Shown in pieces: positions 14,877-22,970 of a stretch of DNA of 36,800 nucleotides. The stretch comes from Comamonas aquatica NBRC 14918 (lineage in GTDB: Bacteria; Pseudomonadota; Gammaproteobacteria; Burkholderiales; Burkholderiaceae_C): assembly GCF_000739875.1 (NCBI RefSeq), contig NZ_BBJR01000039.1, positions 1 through 36,800 of the forward strand, given 5' to 3'. Position numbers and translations under genes: made by a program. How positions within the stretch are numbered: the first letter of the stretch is position 1; each line of letters begins with the position of its first letter. The notes under the pieces are model-generated. The model was not told the origin of the DNA, ran no database searches, and was given only the letters and a program-made list of their open reading frames with translations.

Positions 14877-15170
14877 ATGTTTGCCATTCGCACCATGGGT
14901 GTTGTGATTGCCCTGTCCGCCACCGCGGCTTTTGCCGGCGACCAGACCCTGCTACGTGCCGACGAGGTCAGCCTGCAGTCCAGTCTGACCCGCGCCGAGG
15001 TGATTGCCGACTACCAGGCCGCCCGCGCGGCCGGACGGATCGCCGAAGGCGACGGCAACGTGCTGCGCCCCGATGAGACCCAGGTCCGCTCCACACTGAC
15101 CCGTGAGGCCGTGATCGCCGACTTCCAGGCCGCACGGGCTGCAGGCCAGATCCCCAGCGGCGACCAGTAA
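14877..15170 (+). CDS. Small exported protein with two DUF4148-like repeats
   Basis: A 97-aa protein with a signal peptide (MFAIRTMGVVIALSATAAFA, cleavage before GDQ) and two tandem copies of one unit: LTRAEVIADYQAARAAGRI and LTREAVIADFQAARAAGQI, each preceded by LLRADE or VLRPDE. The unit resembles DUF4148, common in secreted proteins of Burkholderiales, where the function is unknown. The start at 14877 has AAGGA upstream; an earlier ATG at 14862 would add five residues. It stands alone, with its own leader hairpins, and looks like a small periplasmic protein. Confidence 0.82.
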   Translation: MFAIRTMGVVIALSATAAFAGDQTLLRADEVSLQSSLTRAEVIADYQAARAAGRIAEGDGNVLRPDETQVRSTLTREAVIADFQAARAAGQIPSGDQ

Positions 15171-15182
15171 CGGGTGCACCCA

Positions 15183-15205
15183 CTGCAGCGGCCAAGCCGC
15201 TGCAG
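15183..15205. terminator. Strong hairpin between convergent genes
   Basis: Perfect 10-bp arms CTGCAGCGGC (15183-15192) and GCCGCTGCAG (15196-15205) with a 3-nt loop. It has no T-tract on either side. It lies between the DUF4148 gene and the convergent MaoC gene and probably protects or ends both transcripts. Confidence 0.6.
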
Positions 15206-15218
15206 CCTGTCGCGCCGC

Positions 15219-15689
15219 CTAGGCGCCCATCGGCGCGCCGTAGCTGCGCGACAGCGATTCGGCCACGCACACGGGCTTGTCGCCCCCCTCGCGCTCCACG
15301 GTCACCAGCCAGGTGATCTGCACGCTGTCCGGGCCCACGGGCTCAACCGCCTGCACCACCACCCGGGCGCGCACGCGGCTGCCCACGGGCACGGGGGCGG
15401 GAAAGCGCACCTTGTTCAAGCCGTAGTTCACCCCCATGGTGGCGCCCGCAATGTGCACCGCCTGGCTGAAGAACAGCGGCAGCAGCGACAGGGACAAGAA
15501 GCCATGCGCAATCGGCGCACCAAACGGGCCTTGCGCGGCCTGCACGGGGTCAACGTGGATCCACTGGTGATCGCCCGTGGCATCGGCGAACAGATTGACC
15601 TGCTCCTGGGTGATGGTGGTCCAGTCGGTGACGGCGACCTCCTGGCCTGCGCAGGCACGCAGTTCGGCGTAAGAGTTGAAGGTTTTCAT
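15219..15689 (-). CDS. MaoC family dehydratase (R-specific enoyl-CoA hydratase type)
   Basis: The 156-aa hot-dog-fold protein carries the hydratase-2 motif FADATGDHQWIHVDP, whose Asp and His form the catalytic dyad hydrating trans-2-enoyl-CoA, followed by FGAPIAHGFLSLSLLP, also typical. Such enzymes link beta-oxidation to polyhydroxyalkanoate synthesis or act in fatty acid and aromatic degradation; the substrate cannot be told. Neighbouring genes give no pathway clue. The minus-strand LysE gene upstream is separated by a palindromic repeat, so the gene may be transcribed alone. Confidence 0.92.
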   Translation of the reverse strand: MKTFNSYAELRACAGQEVAVTDWTTITQEQVNLFADATGDHQWIHVDPVQAAQGPFGAPIAHGFLSLSLLPLFFSQAVHIAGATMGVNYGLNKVRFPAPVPVGSRVRARVVVQAVEPVGPDSVQITWLVTVEREGGDKPVCVAESLSRSYGAPMGA

Positions 15690-15749
15690 GCCTTCAATCT
15701 AGGAAGCCTGGGTGCAGCCGTCAGTCGGCCCAGCGACAGGGGTTGACCC

Positions 15750-15815
15750 GTAGCGATCTCTATCAAATCGGCCTGTAGCGCTGATTCAGCAAGCGCTGAA
15801 AGCTATCTTTTCAGA
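15750..15815. repeat. Intergenic palindrome, second copy of the repeat family
   Basis: Contains TAGCGCT (15776-15782) and AGCGCT (15792-15797) with AAGCTATCTTTT behind, and TATCAAATCGGCCTG before. The mix of AGCT, GCGC and a terminal T-run matches the design of the hairpins at 6717-6811 and 19807-19897, although sequence identity is only partial. It lies between the MaoC and LysE genes and could end LysE transcription. Confidence 0.5.
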
Positions 15816-15836
15816 GTCAGCGCATTTGCCCCAGGA

Positions 15837-16475
15837 TTACCCGGAGTGGCCCGAGCGCTGCACAAAGAACAGGCCCAGGCCCACCAGCATCAGCAAGCCG
15901 CCAAAGATGCGGTTCTGCCAGCGCACCGCCTCTGCGCTGCGCATCCAACGGCGCAGGGCGCTTGCACTGGCGGCATAGCCATGCATGACCACCGTGTCGA
16001 CGGCCAGGCAGGTGATCGACATCACCAGCAACTGCTGCCACAGCGGGCGCTGTGCCGTCAGGAACTGCGGCAGCACCGCCACCATGAAGATGATGCCCTT
16101 GGGGTTGGTCGCGTTCGTCAGGAACCCGGCCAGGGTCCGCTGGCGCCAGGGCATCGGGCTGGCCTGCAGGTAGCCCACATCCACCCCGTTGCCCACGCTG
16201 CGCCACTGGCTCCAGCCCAGGTAGATGAGGTAGCACGCGCCCAGCACCTTGACCGCGGTGAAAGCCACATCCGACGCAATCAGCACCGCCCCGACGCCGC
16301 CCCCGGCAACCAGCAAAATCAGCAGCAGGCCGAGTTGCAGGCCGCCAATCGTGGCCGACGTCTGGCGCACGCCATAGGCCAGGCCATGGCTCATCGACAG
16401 CACGGCCCCCGAGCCCGGAGAGATGGCGATGAACACGCACGCCGAAAAAAATGCCAACCACGTCTGAAATTCCAT
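15837..16475 (-). CDS. LysE/RhtB family amino acid exporter
   Basis: A 212-aa inner-membrane protein with about six helices and the family signature FFSACVFIAISPGSGAVLSMSHGLAYGVR at the N-terminus, plus GFLTNATNPKGIIFMVAVLPQF, the conserved NP(K)xxxF motif. LysE/RhtB proteins export amino acids such as lysine, threonine or homoserine; the substrate here is unknown. The start at 16475 (MEFQTWLAFF) gives the normal family length; an upstream ATG at 16502 adds nine unlikely residues. No LysR-type regulator sits beside it. Confidence 0.93.
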   Translation of the reverse strand: MEFQTWLAFFSACVFIAISPGSGAVLSMSHGLAYGVRQTSATIGGLQLGLLLILLVAGGGVGAVLIASDVAFTAVKVLGACYLIYLGWSQWRSVGNGVDVGYLQASPMPWRQRTLAGFLTNATNPKGIIFMVAVLPQFLTAQRPLWQQLLVMSITCLAVDTVVMHGYAASASALRRWMRSAEAVRWQNRIFGGLLMLVGLGLFFVQRSGHSG

Positions 16476-16594
16476 CTGCCACTGCCTGTCTGGGGGCGCC
16501 ATGCCCGAAAGGCGGTGATCTTACGCCGACACGCAGGACCGGATGGCCCCCGGGGGGACAGGTCTCGACCGCCCATGCTACGCTGCCGGCCATC

Positions 16595-17032
16595 ATGCTT
16601 TTCAACCCCACGCAAGCCGATGTGCGCCGCTTTTTCTGCAGTGTGCGCAGCAAAATGAAGAATGACGCCCCGATGGAGGCGATCGAGACCCTGGCCAGCC
16701 TGTGGATCGCGGAGCACCCCGAGTACTTCGCGGAACTGGACGACGTGGACGCCGCCGTGCAGCGCAACTACGACCTGGAGCCGGACCGCACCAACCCCTT
16801 CCTGCACCTGTCCATGCACCTGTCCATCAGCGAGCAGTGCAGCATCGACCAGCCGCGTGGCATCCGCCAGGCCGTGGAACTGCTGGCCAAACGCCGCACG
16901 GACCTGCACACCGCCCACCACGAGACCATGGAATGCCTGGGCCAGATGCTGGCCGACAGCCAGCGCCACGGTCACCCGCCCGACGGCAACCAGTACGTGG
17001 CCGCCGTGCAGCGCCGCGCCACGCGCGACTGA
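16595..17032 (+). CDS. DUF1841 family protein
   Basis: A 145-aa soluble protein matching DUF1841: FNPTQADVRRFFCSVRSKMK at the start, then ETLASLWIAEHPEY, NPFLHLSMHLSISEQCSIDQPRGI and HETMECLGQML. The conserved HLSMHLS and DQPRG segments suggest a real active or binding site, but no function is established for the family. It is divergent from LysE (119 nt between starts) and ends at a bidirectional terminator shared with the cytochrome gene. Confidence 0.9.
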   Translation: MLFNPTQADVRRFFCSVRSKMKNDAPMEAIETLASLWIAEHPEYFAELDDVDAAVQRNYDLEPDRTNPFLHLSMHLSISEQCSIDQPRGIRQAVELLAKRRTDLHTAHHETMECLGQMLADSQRHGHPPDGNQYVAAVQRRATRD

Positions 17033-17054
17033 ACACCAGCCACACACCACAAAA

Positions 17055-17078
17055 AAAGGCCCGCATCAGCGGGCCTTT
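17055..17078. terminator. Bidirectional Rho-independent terminator
   Basis: Arms AAAGGCCCGC (17055-17064) and GCGGGCCTTT (17069-17078) with a 4-nt loop. The A7 run before it becomes a T-run on the minus strand, so it terminates the cytochrome c gene especially well and the DUF1841 gene as well. Confidence 0.92.
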
Positions 17079-17102
17079 GGGTTCACGGGCACGACTCCGC
17101 GG

Positions 17103-17759
17103 TCAGCGGAAATGCGCCTGGGGCACGGTCTGCAGATCGCCAGGCAGCTTGCCGATGTAGTTGGCCAGCTGCTTCAGCTCCTGGTTGCTGAACTGCTGGG
17201 CAATCGGTGCCATGATGCCGTTGCTGCGGCCCACATGGGGGTTGTTGGTGGTCTTGTACTGCTTCAGGGCAACGTACAGATAGTCGGGGTGCTGGCCCGC
17301 CACCTTGGGGTAGCTGGGGTCGATCGGCTTGGCAAAGCCCTGGCCATGGCAGCTGAAGCAGGCCCCCTTCTCGATCAGGGCCGCCACCTGGGCCGGCGGG
17401 TCATGCGGCTGGGCGGAGCTGGCGGACGGCGTGGTGTGCGCCTGGTAATAGGCGGCCACATCGGCGATGTCCTGGTCACTCAGGGACTGCGCCACGGCGC
17501 GCATGGATGGGTGGCTGCGGTCCCCCTTGCGGTAGGCCTCCAGCGCGGAAGCGATGTAGGCCGCCGACTGGCCGGAGATCTTGGGCACCTTGTGCACCTC
17601 CGGAAAACTGGCCTGGTAGCCGGCGATGCCATGGCAGCCGATGCACATGGCCACCTTGCCAGCCCCCGCCTGGGGATTGCCCTGCACAGCCTGCGCGGAG
17701 GCGGACGACGTCGCACAAGCGACAAACATTGCAAACACCGTGGTCCATGTTTTCATCAT
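17103..17759 (-). CDS. Diheme class I cytochrome c (c4-like)
   Basis: The 218-aa periplasmic protein has a signal peptide (cleavage near SASA-QAVQG), two c-type heme sites, CIGCH (39-43) and CFSCH (134-138), and matching Met ligands in HPSMRAVA (M86) and NGIMAPIAQQF (M183). The duplicated domain is the cytochrome c4 plan, a two-heme electron carrier often feeding cytochrome oxidases. It could supply the aa3 oxidase encoded 5 kb away. ATGs at 17759 and 17756 are alternative starts, and a GTG at 17768 sits closer to an AAAGGA site. Confidence 0.93.
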   Translation of the reverse strand: MMKTWTTVFAMFVACATSSASAQAVQGNPQAGAGKVAMCIGCHGIAGYQASFPEVHKVPKISGQSAAYIASALEAYRKGDRSHPSMRAVAQSLSDQDIADVAAYYQAHTTPSASSAQPHDPPAQVAALIEKGACFSCHGQGFAKPIDPSYPKVAGQHPDYLYVALKQYKTTNNPHVGRSNGIMAPIAQQFSNQELKQLANYIGKLPGDLQTVPQAHFR

Positions 17760-17995
17760 TTTGTGCACACAATCCTTTGCAAATTCAGCCTGGGATCTGC
17801 TTGGAGACACTGGCACCGCCCGGCACATCGACAATGTGCGCTGGCAGCGAAGTCCCTGGACGCTGGCCGTACCCGCAAGTACGCCCGATCCAGGTGCTCA
17901 CGCCGCCTTGGTGGCGCGAATGGCTCCCATGGGTCAAACCATTATGAAAGCAGCTGTCAAGGCACCACATCAATGTTTACGCTGATACCAAGCCC

Positions 17996-18838
17996 ATGAA
18001 ATTCCAAGGTTCCGACAACTACGTGGCCACGCAAGACCTGATGCTGGCCGTGAACGCCACCATCCAGTTGCAGCGCCCCCTGCTGGTCAAGGGCGAGCCC
18101 GGCACCGGCAAAACCATGCTGGCCGAGGAAGTGGCCGCCGCGCTGGACATGCCGCTGCTGCAGTGGCACATCAAGTCCACCACCAAGGCCCAGCAGGGCC
18201 TGTATGAATACGACGCCGTCAGCCGCCTGCGCGATTCGCAGCTGGGCGACGAGAAGGTCAAGGACATCCAGAACTACATCGTCAAGGGCGTGCTGTGGCA
18301 GGCCTTCACCGCCGACCGCCCGGTGGCCCTGCTGATCGACGAAATCGACAAGGCCGACATCGAGTTCCCCAACGACCTGCTGCGCGAACTCGACCGCATG
18401 GAGTTCTACTGCTACGAGACGCGCGAGATGGTCCGTGCCAAGCACCGCCCGCTGGTGTTCATCACCTCGAACAACGAAAAGGAGCTGCCCGACGCCTTCC
18501 TGCGCCGCTGCTTCTTCCACTACATCAAGTTCCCCGAAGCGGAGACCATGCGCCAGATCGTGGCCGTGCACTTCCCCACGCTCAAGGGCGACCTGCTCAG
18601 CGCCGCGCTCAAGACCTTCTACGACGTGCGCAGCCTGCCGGGCCTGAAGAAAAAGCCCTCGACCAGCGAGCTGATCGACTGGCTCAAGCTGCTGGTGGCC
18701 GAGGACATTCCGCTGGAAGCGCTGCAGTCGCCCGACCAGAAGGTGTCCGTGCCGCCGCTGGTGGGCGCCCTGCTGAAGAACGAACAGGACATGAGCCTGT
18801 TCGAGAAGCTGGTGTTCATGAACCAGCGCAACCGCTGA
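17996..18838 (+). CDS. MoxR-family AAA+ ATPase
   Basis: The 280-aa AAA+ protein has Walker A GEPGTGKT (33-40), Walker B LLIDEIDK (112-119), the sensor region FITSNNEKELPDAFLRRCFFHYI and the MoxR lid. MoxR ATPases act as chaperones with a von Willebrand factor A partner to insert metals or mature complexes. The partner is almost certainly the CoxE-like VWA gene at 19912, with two genes between. The client is unknown; CoxD/CoxE of CO dehydrogenase clusters are relatives, but no such dehydrogenase is here. A 236-nt gap upstream should hold the promoter. Confidence 0.95.
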   Translation: MKFQGSDNYVATQDLMLAVNATIQLQRPLLVKGEPGTGKTMLAEEVAAALDMPLLQWHIKSTTKAQQGLYEYDAVSRLRDSQLGDEKVKDIQNYIVKGVLWQAFTADRPVALLIDEIDKADIEFPNDLLRELDRMEFYCYETREMVRAKHRPLVFITSNNEKELPDAFLRRCFFHYIKFPEAETMRQIVAVHFPTLKGDLLSAALKTFYDVRSLPGLKKKPSTSELIDWLKLLVAEDIPLEALQSPDQKVSVPPLVGALLKNEQDMSLFEKLVFMNQRNR

Positions 18839-18938
18839 CACCGCACTGACAGCCCTGTTGCAGGCTTGCCCCGATGCGCAAAACCGCCGTTTGCCCTAAC
18901 TTTGCAGTTTTCACCACAACGAATTGGGGAGACTGACC

Positions 18939-19187
18939 ATGGCTTCTGCGCAAAAAATGCTGCTCGAAGGGGTGTCCGACGCCGTCTGCTTTGTCCTGGG
19001 CGCGCTGGCCGGCTACGGCCTGGGCCAGGCCGTGGGCATCGACATCTTTGCCGATGGCTACAGCGGCGCCGGCATCGTGGGCATCCTGATGGTCGGCCTG
19101 GGCGGTGGCGCGGGCCTGCACATCGCCCGCATCTGGCGCGGGCGCCAGCAAGCCAAAGACCGATTGAAAGAAGCCGAGGCCGATTGA
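18939..19187 (+). CDS. Small membrane protein of unknown function (82 aa)
   Basis: The 82-aa product has two hydrophobic segments, AVCFVLGALAGYGLGQAVGI (about 15-35) and a glycine-rich GIVGILMVGLGGGAGLHIARIW (about 45-66), then a charged tail GRQQAKDRLKEAEAD. The GxxxG spacing suggests helix packing. I do not recognise a family. The start has GGGGAG 8 nt upstream. It sits between the MoxR and GNAT genes on the same strand, 24 nt before the latter, so it probably belongs to that operon. Confidence 0.82.
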   Translation: MASAQKMLLEGVSDAVCFVLGALAGYGLGQAVGIDIFADGYSGAGIVGILMVGLGGGAGLHIARIWRGRQQAKDRLKEAEAD

Positions 19188-19211
19188 CCTCCCCTCCCTG
19201 CTCCCCCTGCC

Positions 19212-19838
19212 ATGCCTGATGCACTGACTGCCACACCGTTCGCCCCGCCCGTCCCGCTGCAAGGCTGGGGCCTGCGCCTGGAACCCCTGAGCCTGGCGCA
19301 CACCGCCGGCCTGCAAGCGGCGGCCGCCGACGGGGAGCTGTGGCAGCTGCGCGTCACCTGGGTTCCGCGCCGCGAGGAAACCACCGCCTACATCCAGCTG
19401 GCCCTGGACATGCAGGCCCAGGGCACGCGCTGCCCCTACGCCGTGCTGGACGCGGCCAGCGGCCGGGTGCTGGGCACCAGCAGCTACCACGACATCGTGC
19501 CCGCCGTGCAGCGCCTGGAGATCGGCTACACCTGGTACGCCGCCAGCGTGCAGCGCAGCCACGTCAACACCGCCGCCAAGCTGCTGCTGATGCAGCACGC
19601 CTTCGGCACCCTGGGCTGCGCCGTCGTGGGCTGGCGCACCGACATCCTGAACACGCGCAGCCAGCAGGCCATCGCCCGCCTGGGTGCGCAGCGCGACGGC
19701 GTGCTGCGCCACCACGCCCTGCGCCGCGACGGCAGCGTGCGCGACACGGTGATGTACAGCATGCTGGCCGCAGAATGGCCGGCGGCCCACACGCGCCTGC
19801 TTGAAAAACTGAAGCAGCTTGCGCCTGGTATTGCTTGA
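19212..19838 (+). CDS. GNAT family N-acetyltransferase (RimJ/RimL type)
   Basis: The 208-aa protein follows the RimJ/RimL-like GNAT pattern: LRLEPLSLAHTAGLQAA at the start, RCPYAVLDAASGRVLGTSSY (strand of the acetyl-CoA core), RLEIGYTWYAASVQRSHVNTAAKLLLMQHAF (pyrophosphate-binding helix) and GWRTDILNTRSQQAIARLGA. It transfers acetyl from acetyl-CoA to an amine; the acceptor is unknown. Its last dozen codons lie inside a palindromic repeat (19807-19897), which may have replaced the original C-terminus. It follows the 82-aa gene by 24 nt. Confidence 0.9.
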   Translation: MPDALTATPFAPPVPLQGWGLRLEPLSLAHTAGLQAAAADGELWQLRVTWVPRREETTAYIQLALDMQAQGTRCPYAVLDAASGRVLGTSSYHDIVPAVQRLEIGYTWYAASVQRSHVNTAAKLLLMQHAFGTLGCAVVGWRTDILNTRSQQAIARLGAQRDGVLRHHALRRDGSVRDTVMYSMLAAEWPAAHTRLLEKLKQLAPGIA

Positions 19839-19897
19839 TTTCAGGCATATAAGCCTTTGAAACACAGTAAACACCTGCGCTGATAGCTTCATTTTTT
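19807..19897. repeat. Intergenic palindrome, third copy, overlapping the GNAT 3' end
   Basis: Outer arms TGAAGC...GCGC (from 19809) and GCGC...GCTTCA (to 19891) are followed by TTTTTT, and the centre holds TTTCA-GGC-ATATAA-GCC-TT-TGAAA (about 19839-19862). The two-tier layout matches the hairpin at 6717-6811. The left arm lies inside the GNAT coding region, the right arm just before the VWA gene, so the structure can act as an internal terminator or processing site in the operon. Confidence 0.6.
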
Positions 19898-19911
19898 GAA
19901 AGCCCTTTGCC

Positions 19912-21099
19912 ATGCTGATCGACTTTTTCTACACCTTGCGTGCCGCCAAGCTGCCGGTTTCGGTCAAGGAATACCTGATGCTGCTGGAAGCGCTGCAGGC
20001 CGGCGTGGTCGGCCCGCGCAGCGAGGACGGCTGGAGTCTGGACGACTTCTACTTCCTGGCACGCACCACCCTGGTCAAGGATGAAAAGCACTTTGACAAG
20101 TTCGACCGCGCCTTCGCCGCCTACTTCAAGGGCGTGGAGATGGTGGCCGACTTCAAGAAGGAATTGCCCGAGGAGTGGCTGCGCAAGCTGCTGGACAAGG
20201 AGCTGACCGACGAGCAGAAGGCCGCCCTGCAGAAGATGGACTGGGACGAGCTGATGGAGACGCTGAAAAAGCGCCTCGAAGAGCAGCAAGGCCGCCACGA
20301 AGGCGGCAACAAGTGGATCGGCACCGGCGGCACCAGCCCCTTTGGCCACGGCGGCTACAACCCGCAGGGCGTGCGCATCGGTGGCCCCGGCAAGAACCGC
20401 AGCGCCGTCAAGGTCTGGGAGCAGCGCGCCTACCGCGACTACGACGACACCCAGGAGCTGGGCACACGCAACATCAAGGTGGCGCTGCGCCGCCTGCGCA
20501 AGTTCGCACGCCAGGGCAGCCACCTGGAGCTGGACCTGCCCGACACCATCCGCAGCACCGCCGCCAACGCCGGCTGGCTGGACATCAAGATGGTGCCCGA
20601 GCGCCACAACAACGTGAAGGTGCTGCTGCTGATGGACGTGGGCGGCACCATGGACGACCACATCCAGCGCGTGGAGGAGCTGTTCTCGGCGGTGAAGAGC
20701 GAGTTCAAGCACCTGGAGTTCTATTACTTCCACAACTGCGTCTACGACTTCATGTGGAAGAACAACCGCCGCCGCTTTGCCGAGAAGTTCGACACCTGGG
20801 ACATCATCCGCAAGTACAACAAGGACTACAAACTGATCTTCGTGGGCGATGCCACCATGAGTCCTTACGAAATATTGCAACCTGGCGGCAGCGTGGAATA
20901 CCACAACGAGGAACCCGGCGCCGAATGGCTGCAAAGGCTGACCCACGCCTTTCCCCAGCACGCCTGGATCAATCCGGAGCCGCAAGGGGTCTGGGAATAC
21001 CGGCAGAGCATCGACATCATCCGGCGCTTGATCGGCGATCGCATGTACCCCTTGACTTTGAAAGGACTGGAGGAATCCATGAGGCTGCTGTCAAAATGA
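19912..21099 (+). CDS. CoxE-like VWA domain protein, partner of MoxR
   Basis: The 395-aa protein has a helical N-terminal half (about 1-130), a Gly-rich linker (IGTGGTSPFGHGGYNPQG) and a C-terminal von Willebrand factor A domain from about 230. The metal-binding MIDAS motif DxSxS is degenerate: D242-V-G-G-T. Later LIFVGDATMSPYEI and WINPEPQGVWEYRQSIDII are typical of CoxE-like VWA proteins. Together with the MoxR ATPase at 17996 it should form a chaperone for complex maturation; the client is unknown. It ends 4 nt before tamA, which is tight enough for translational coupling. Confidence 0.93.
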   Translation: MLIDFFYTLRAAKLPVSVKEYLMLLEALQAGVVGPRSEDGWSLDDFYFLARTTLVKDEKHFDKFDRAFAAYFKGVEMVADFKKELPEEWLRKLLDKELTDEQKAALQKMDWDELMETLKKRLEEQQGRHEGGNKWIGTGGTSPFGHGGYNPQGVRIGGPGKNRSAVKVWEQRAYRDYDDTQELGTRNIKVALRRLRKFARQGSHLELDLPDTIRSTAANAGWLDIKMVPERHNNVKVLLLMDVGGTMDDHIQRVEELFSAVKSEFKHLEFYYFHNCVYDFMWKNNRRRFAEKFDTWDIIRKYNKDYKLIFVGDATMSPYEILQPGGSVEYHNEEPGAEWLQRLTHAFPQHAWINPEPQGVWEYRQSIDIIRRLIGDRMYPLTLKGLEESMRLLSK

Positions 21100-21103
21100 A
21101 TCC

Positions 21104-22966
21104 ATGCTCAAGCCTTTTCCTGCAAACACGCCGGCCTTGAGGCCGGCGTTTTTGTTGGCCAGCGTGCTGCTGCTCAGCGGTTGCAGCCTGCTGTCCAAGA
21201 ACCCGATCGACGATGCCAGCGGCAACGGTCCTCCCAGTTTCGAGCTCGAAGTCGAAGCGCCCAGTGACGTGCGCGAGTTGCTGCTGCAGCACATGGAACT
21301 GCAGCAGTACCGCCGCCTCAGCGACCTGCGCCGCAGCGAGCTCAGCCGCCTGCTCGGCGCGGCCGACGCCAACATCCGCAGCCTGCTGGGCACCCTGGGC
21401 TATTTCTCGCCCACCATCGAACTGCAACTGATCGAAACCCCCAGCGGCAGCGACACCCCGCGCAAGGTGCGCGTGCAGGTGGAGCCAGGCCCCGCCACCA
21501 TCGTGCGCAGCACACAGATCAGCTTCAGTGGCACCAACGCCGAGGACCCCTCAGGCCGCGGGATGCGCGAAGGCATCCGCCGGGATCTGGAACGCTTCAA
21601 CGGCGAACGCTTCAGCCAGTCGGCCTGGAGCAATGCCAAGAACGAGGGCGTGCGCCGCCTGCAAAACCGCCGCTACCCCACGGCCAGTCTGGTGGACAGC
21701 CGCGCCGACATCGATGCCGACCTCAACGAGGCCGAGCTGCGCATGGACTATGCCCCGGGCCCGGCCTATTCCTTCGGCCCCCTGGTGATCCAGGGCGCCG
21801 ATCGCTACAACCCGGCGGGACTGATTCGTCTGGCCCGCCTGCCAGTGGGCGAGGAATACCGCCAGACCACGCTGCTCGAGACCCAGCAGCGCCTGGCCAA
21901 CAGCGGCTACTACGACTCGGTGTTCCTGACCCTGGCCACCGAGGTCGCCCAGCCGGGCGACACCGAGGTGCAGGCCCCGGTGATTGCCGAGGTGCGCGAG
22001 GCCAAGCTGCAAAAGTGGATCTACGGCCTGGGGGTCAGCACCGACACCGGTTTTCGCTTTTCCATCGACCACACCCACAACCGCGTGCCCTACCTGGGCT
22101 GGCGCGCCCAGAGCAAGCTGCAGCTGGACCAGAAGAACCCGCTGCTGTCCACGCGCCTGACCTCGCTGCCCGACTACAGCGGCTGGAACTACTTCGTCGG
22201 CGCCAAGGCCGCCCGCGAGGAGCTGGCCGACTACATGGCCAACAGTGCCACCCTGGTCGCCGGCCGCAGCAAGAGCGAGGACAAGATCGACCGCGGCTAC
22301 TACCTGCAGTACGACATGGCCAAGGCCCAGGGCGACGGGGCGCCACCGTCCAGCTCGTCCATCACGCTCAACTATGGCTGGACGGGCCGCTACTTCAACA
22401 ACCCGACCAACCCCACGCGCGGCTACGGCCTGGGCTGGGAAGTGGGCGCGGGCAACACCATCACCCCCGAGCGCAAGCCCTTTGGCCGCATGGCGGCCCG
22501 CTGGCTGTACTACCTGCCGCTGGAACGCGCCGAGGGCGACACCGGCCGCCGCAGCCGGCTGGCCTTTCGCGCCAACGGCGGCGCCGTGATTGCCAACGGC
22601 AACACGGTGGTGCCCATCACCCAGCTGTTCCTGTCGGGCGGTGACACCACCGTGCGCGGCTACAGCTACCAGAGCATTGGCGCGCGCACCGACAACGGCA
22701 AGCTGATCGGCGGCCGCTACATGGCCTCGGGCAGCGTCGAATGGCAGCGCCCCATCACGGTGGCCGGCAACCGCAGCGACTGGGAGCACGCCACCTTCGT
22801 CGATGCCGGCACGGTCACGGACGCGCTGGACACCTACACCGTGTTTGTCGGTGTGGGCACCGGCATCCGCTGGCGCAGCCCCGTGGGCCCGCTGCAGGCG
22901 GATCTGGCCTACGGCCTGGAAACCAAGAAGGTGCGCCTGCACCTGCGCCTGGGCTTCAATTTCTGA
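21104..22966 (+). CDS. tamA: Outer membrane translocation assembly protein TamA
   Basis: The 620-aa BamA-family protein has a signal with a lipobox-like LLLSGC (26 residues in), POTRA domains (about 50-260, for example GPAYSFGPLVIQGADRYNPAGLIRLARL) and a C-terminal 16-strand barrel. FLSGGDTTVRGYSYQSIG is the conserved loop-6 RGY motif, and the last strand LHLRLGFNF ends in an aromatic as outer-membrane proteins do. TamA works with the inner-membrane-anchored TamB in envelope assembly or lipid transport. It is followed by tamB after 4 nt. Confidence 0.94.
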   Translation: MLKPFPANTPALRPAFLLASVLLLSGCSLLSKNPIDDASGNGPPSFELEVEAPSDVRELLLQHMELQQYRRLSDLRRSELSRLLGAADANIRSLLGTLGYFSPTIELQLIETPSGSDTPRKVRVQVEPGPATIVRSTQISFSGTNAEDPSGRGMREGIRRDLERFNGERFSQSAWSNAKNEGVRRLQNRRYPTASLVDSRADIDADLNEAELRMDYAPGPAYSFGPLVIQGADRYNPAGLIRLARLPVGEEYRQTTLLETQQRLANSGYYDSVFLTLATEVAQPGDTEVQAPVIAEVREAKLQKWIYGLGVSTDTGFRFSIDHTHNRVPYLGWRAQSKLQLDQKNPLLSTRLTSLPDYSGWNYFVGAKAAREELADYMANSATLVAGRSKSEDKIDRGYYLQYDMAKAQGDGAPPSSSSITLNYGWTGRYFNNPTNPTRGYGLGWEVGAGNTITPERKPFGRMAARWLYYLPLERAEGDTGRRSRLAFRANGGAVIANGNTVVPITQLFLSGGDTTVRGYSYQSIGARTDNGKLIGGRYMASGSVEWQRPITVAGNRSDWEHATFVDAGTVTDALDTYTVFVGVGTGIRWRSPVGPLQADLAYGLETKKVRLHLRLGFNF

Positions 22967-22970
22967 TTCC

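Noticed and set aside
17996-21099. CO dehydrogenase maturation (CoxD/CoxE) locus
   Set aside because: MoxR and VWA proteins resemble CoxD and CoxE, but no coxL, coxM or coxS structural genes are present.
22803-22970. Upstream extension of the tamB frame
   Set aside because: It overlaps the last strands of the TamA barrel in another frame, while the ATG at 22971 gives a normal TamB N-terminus.
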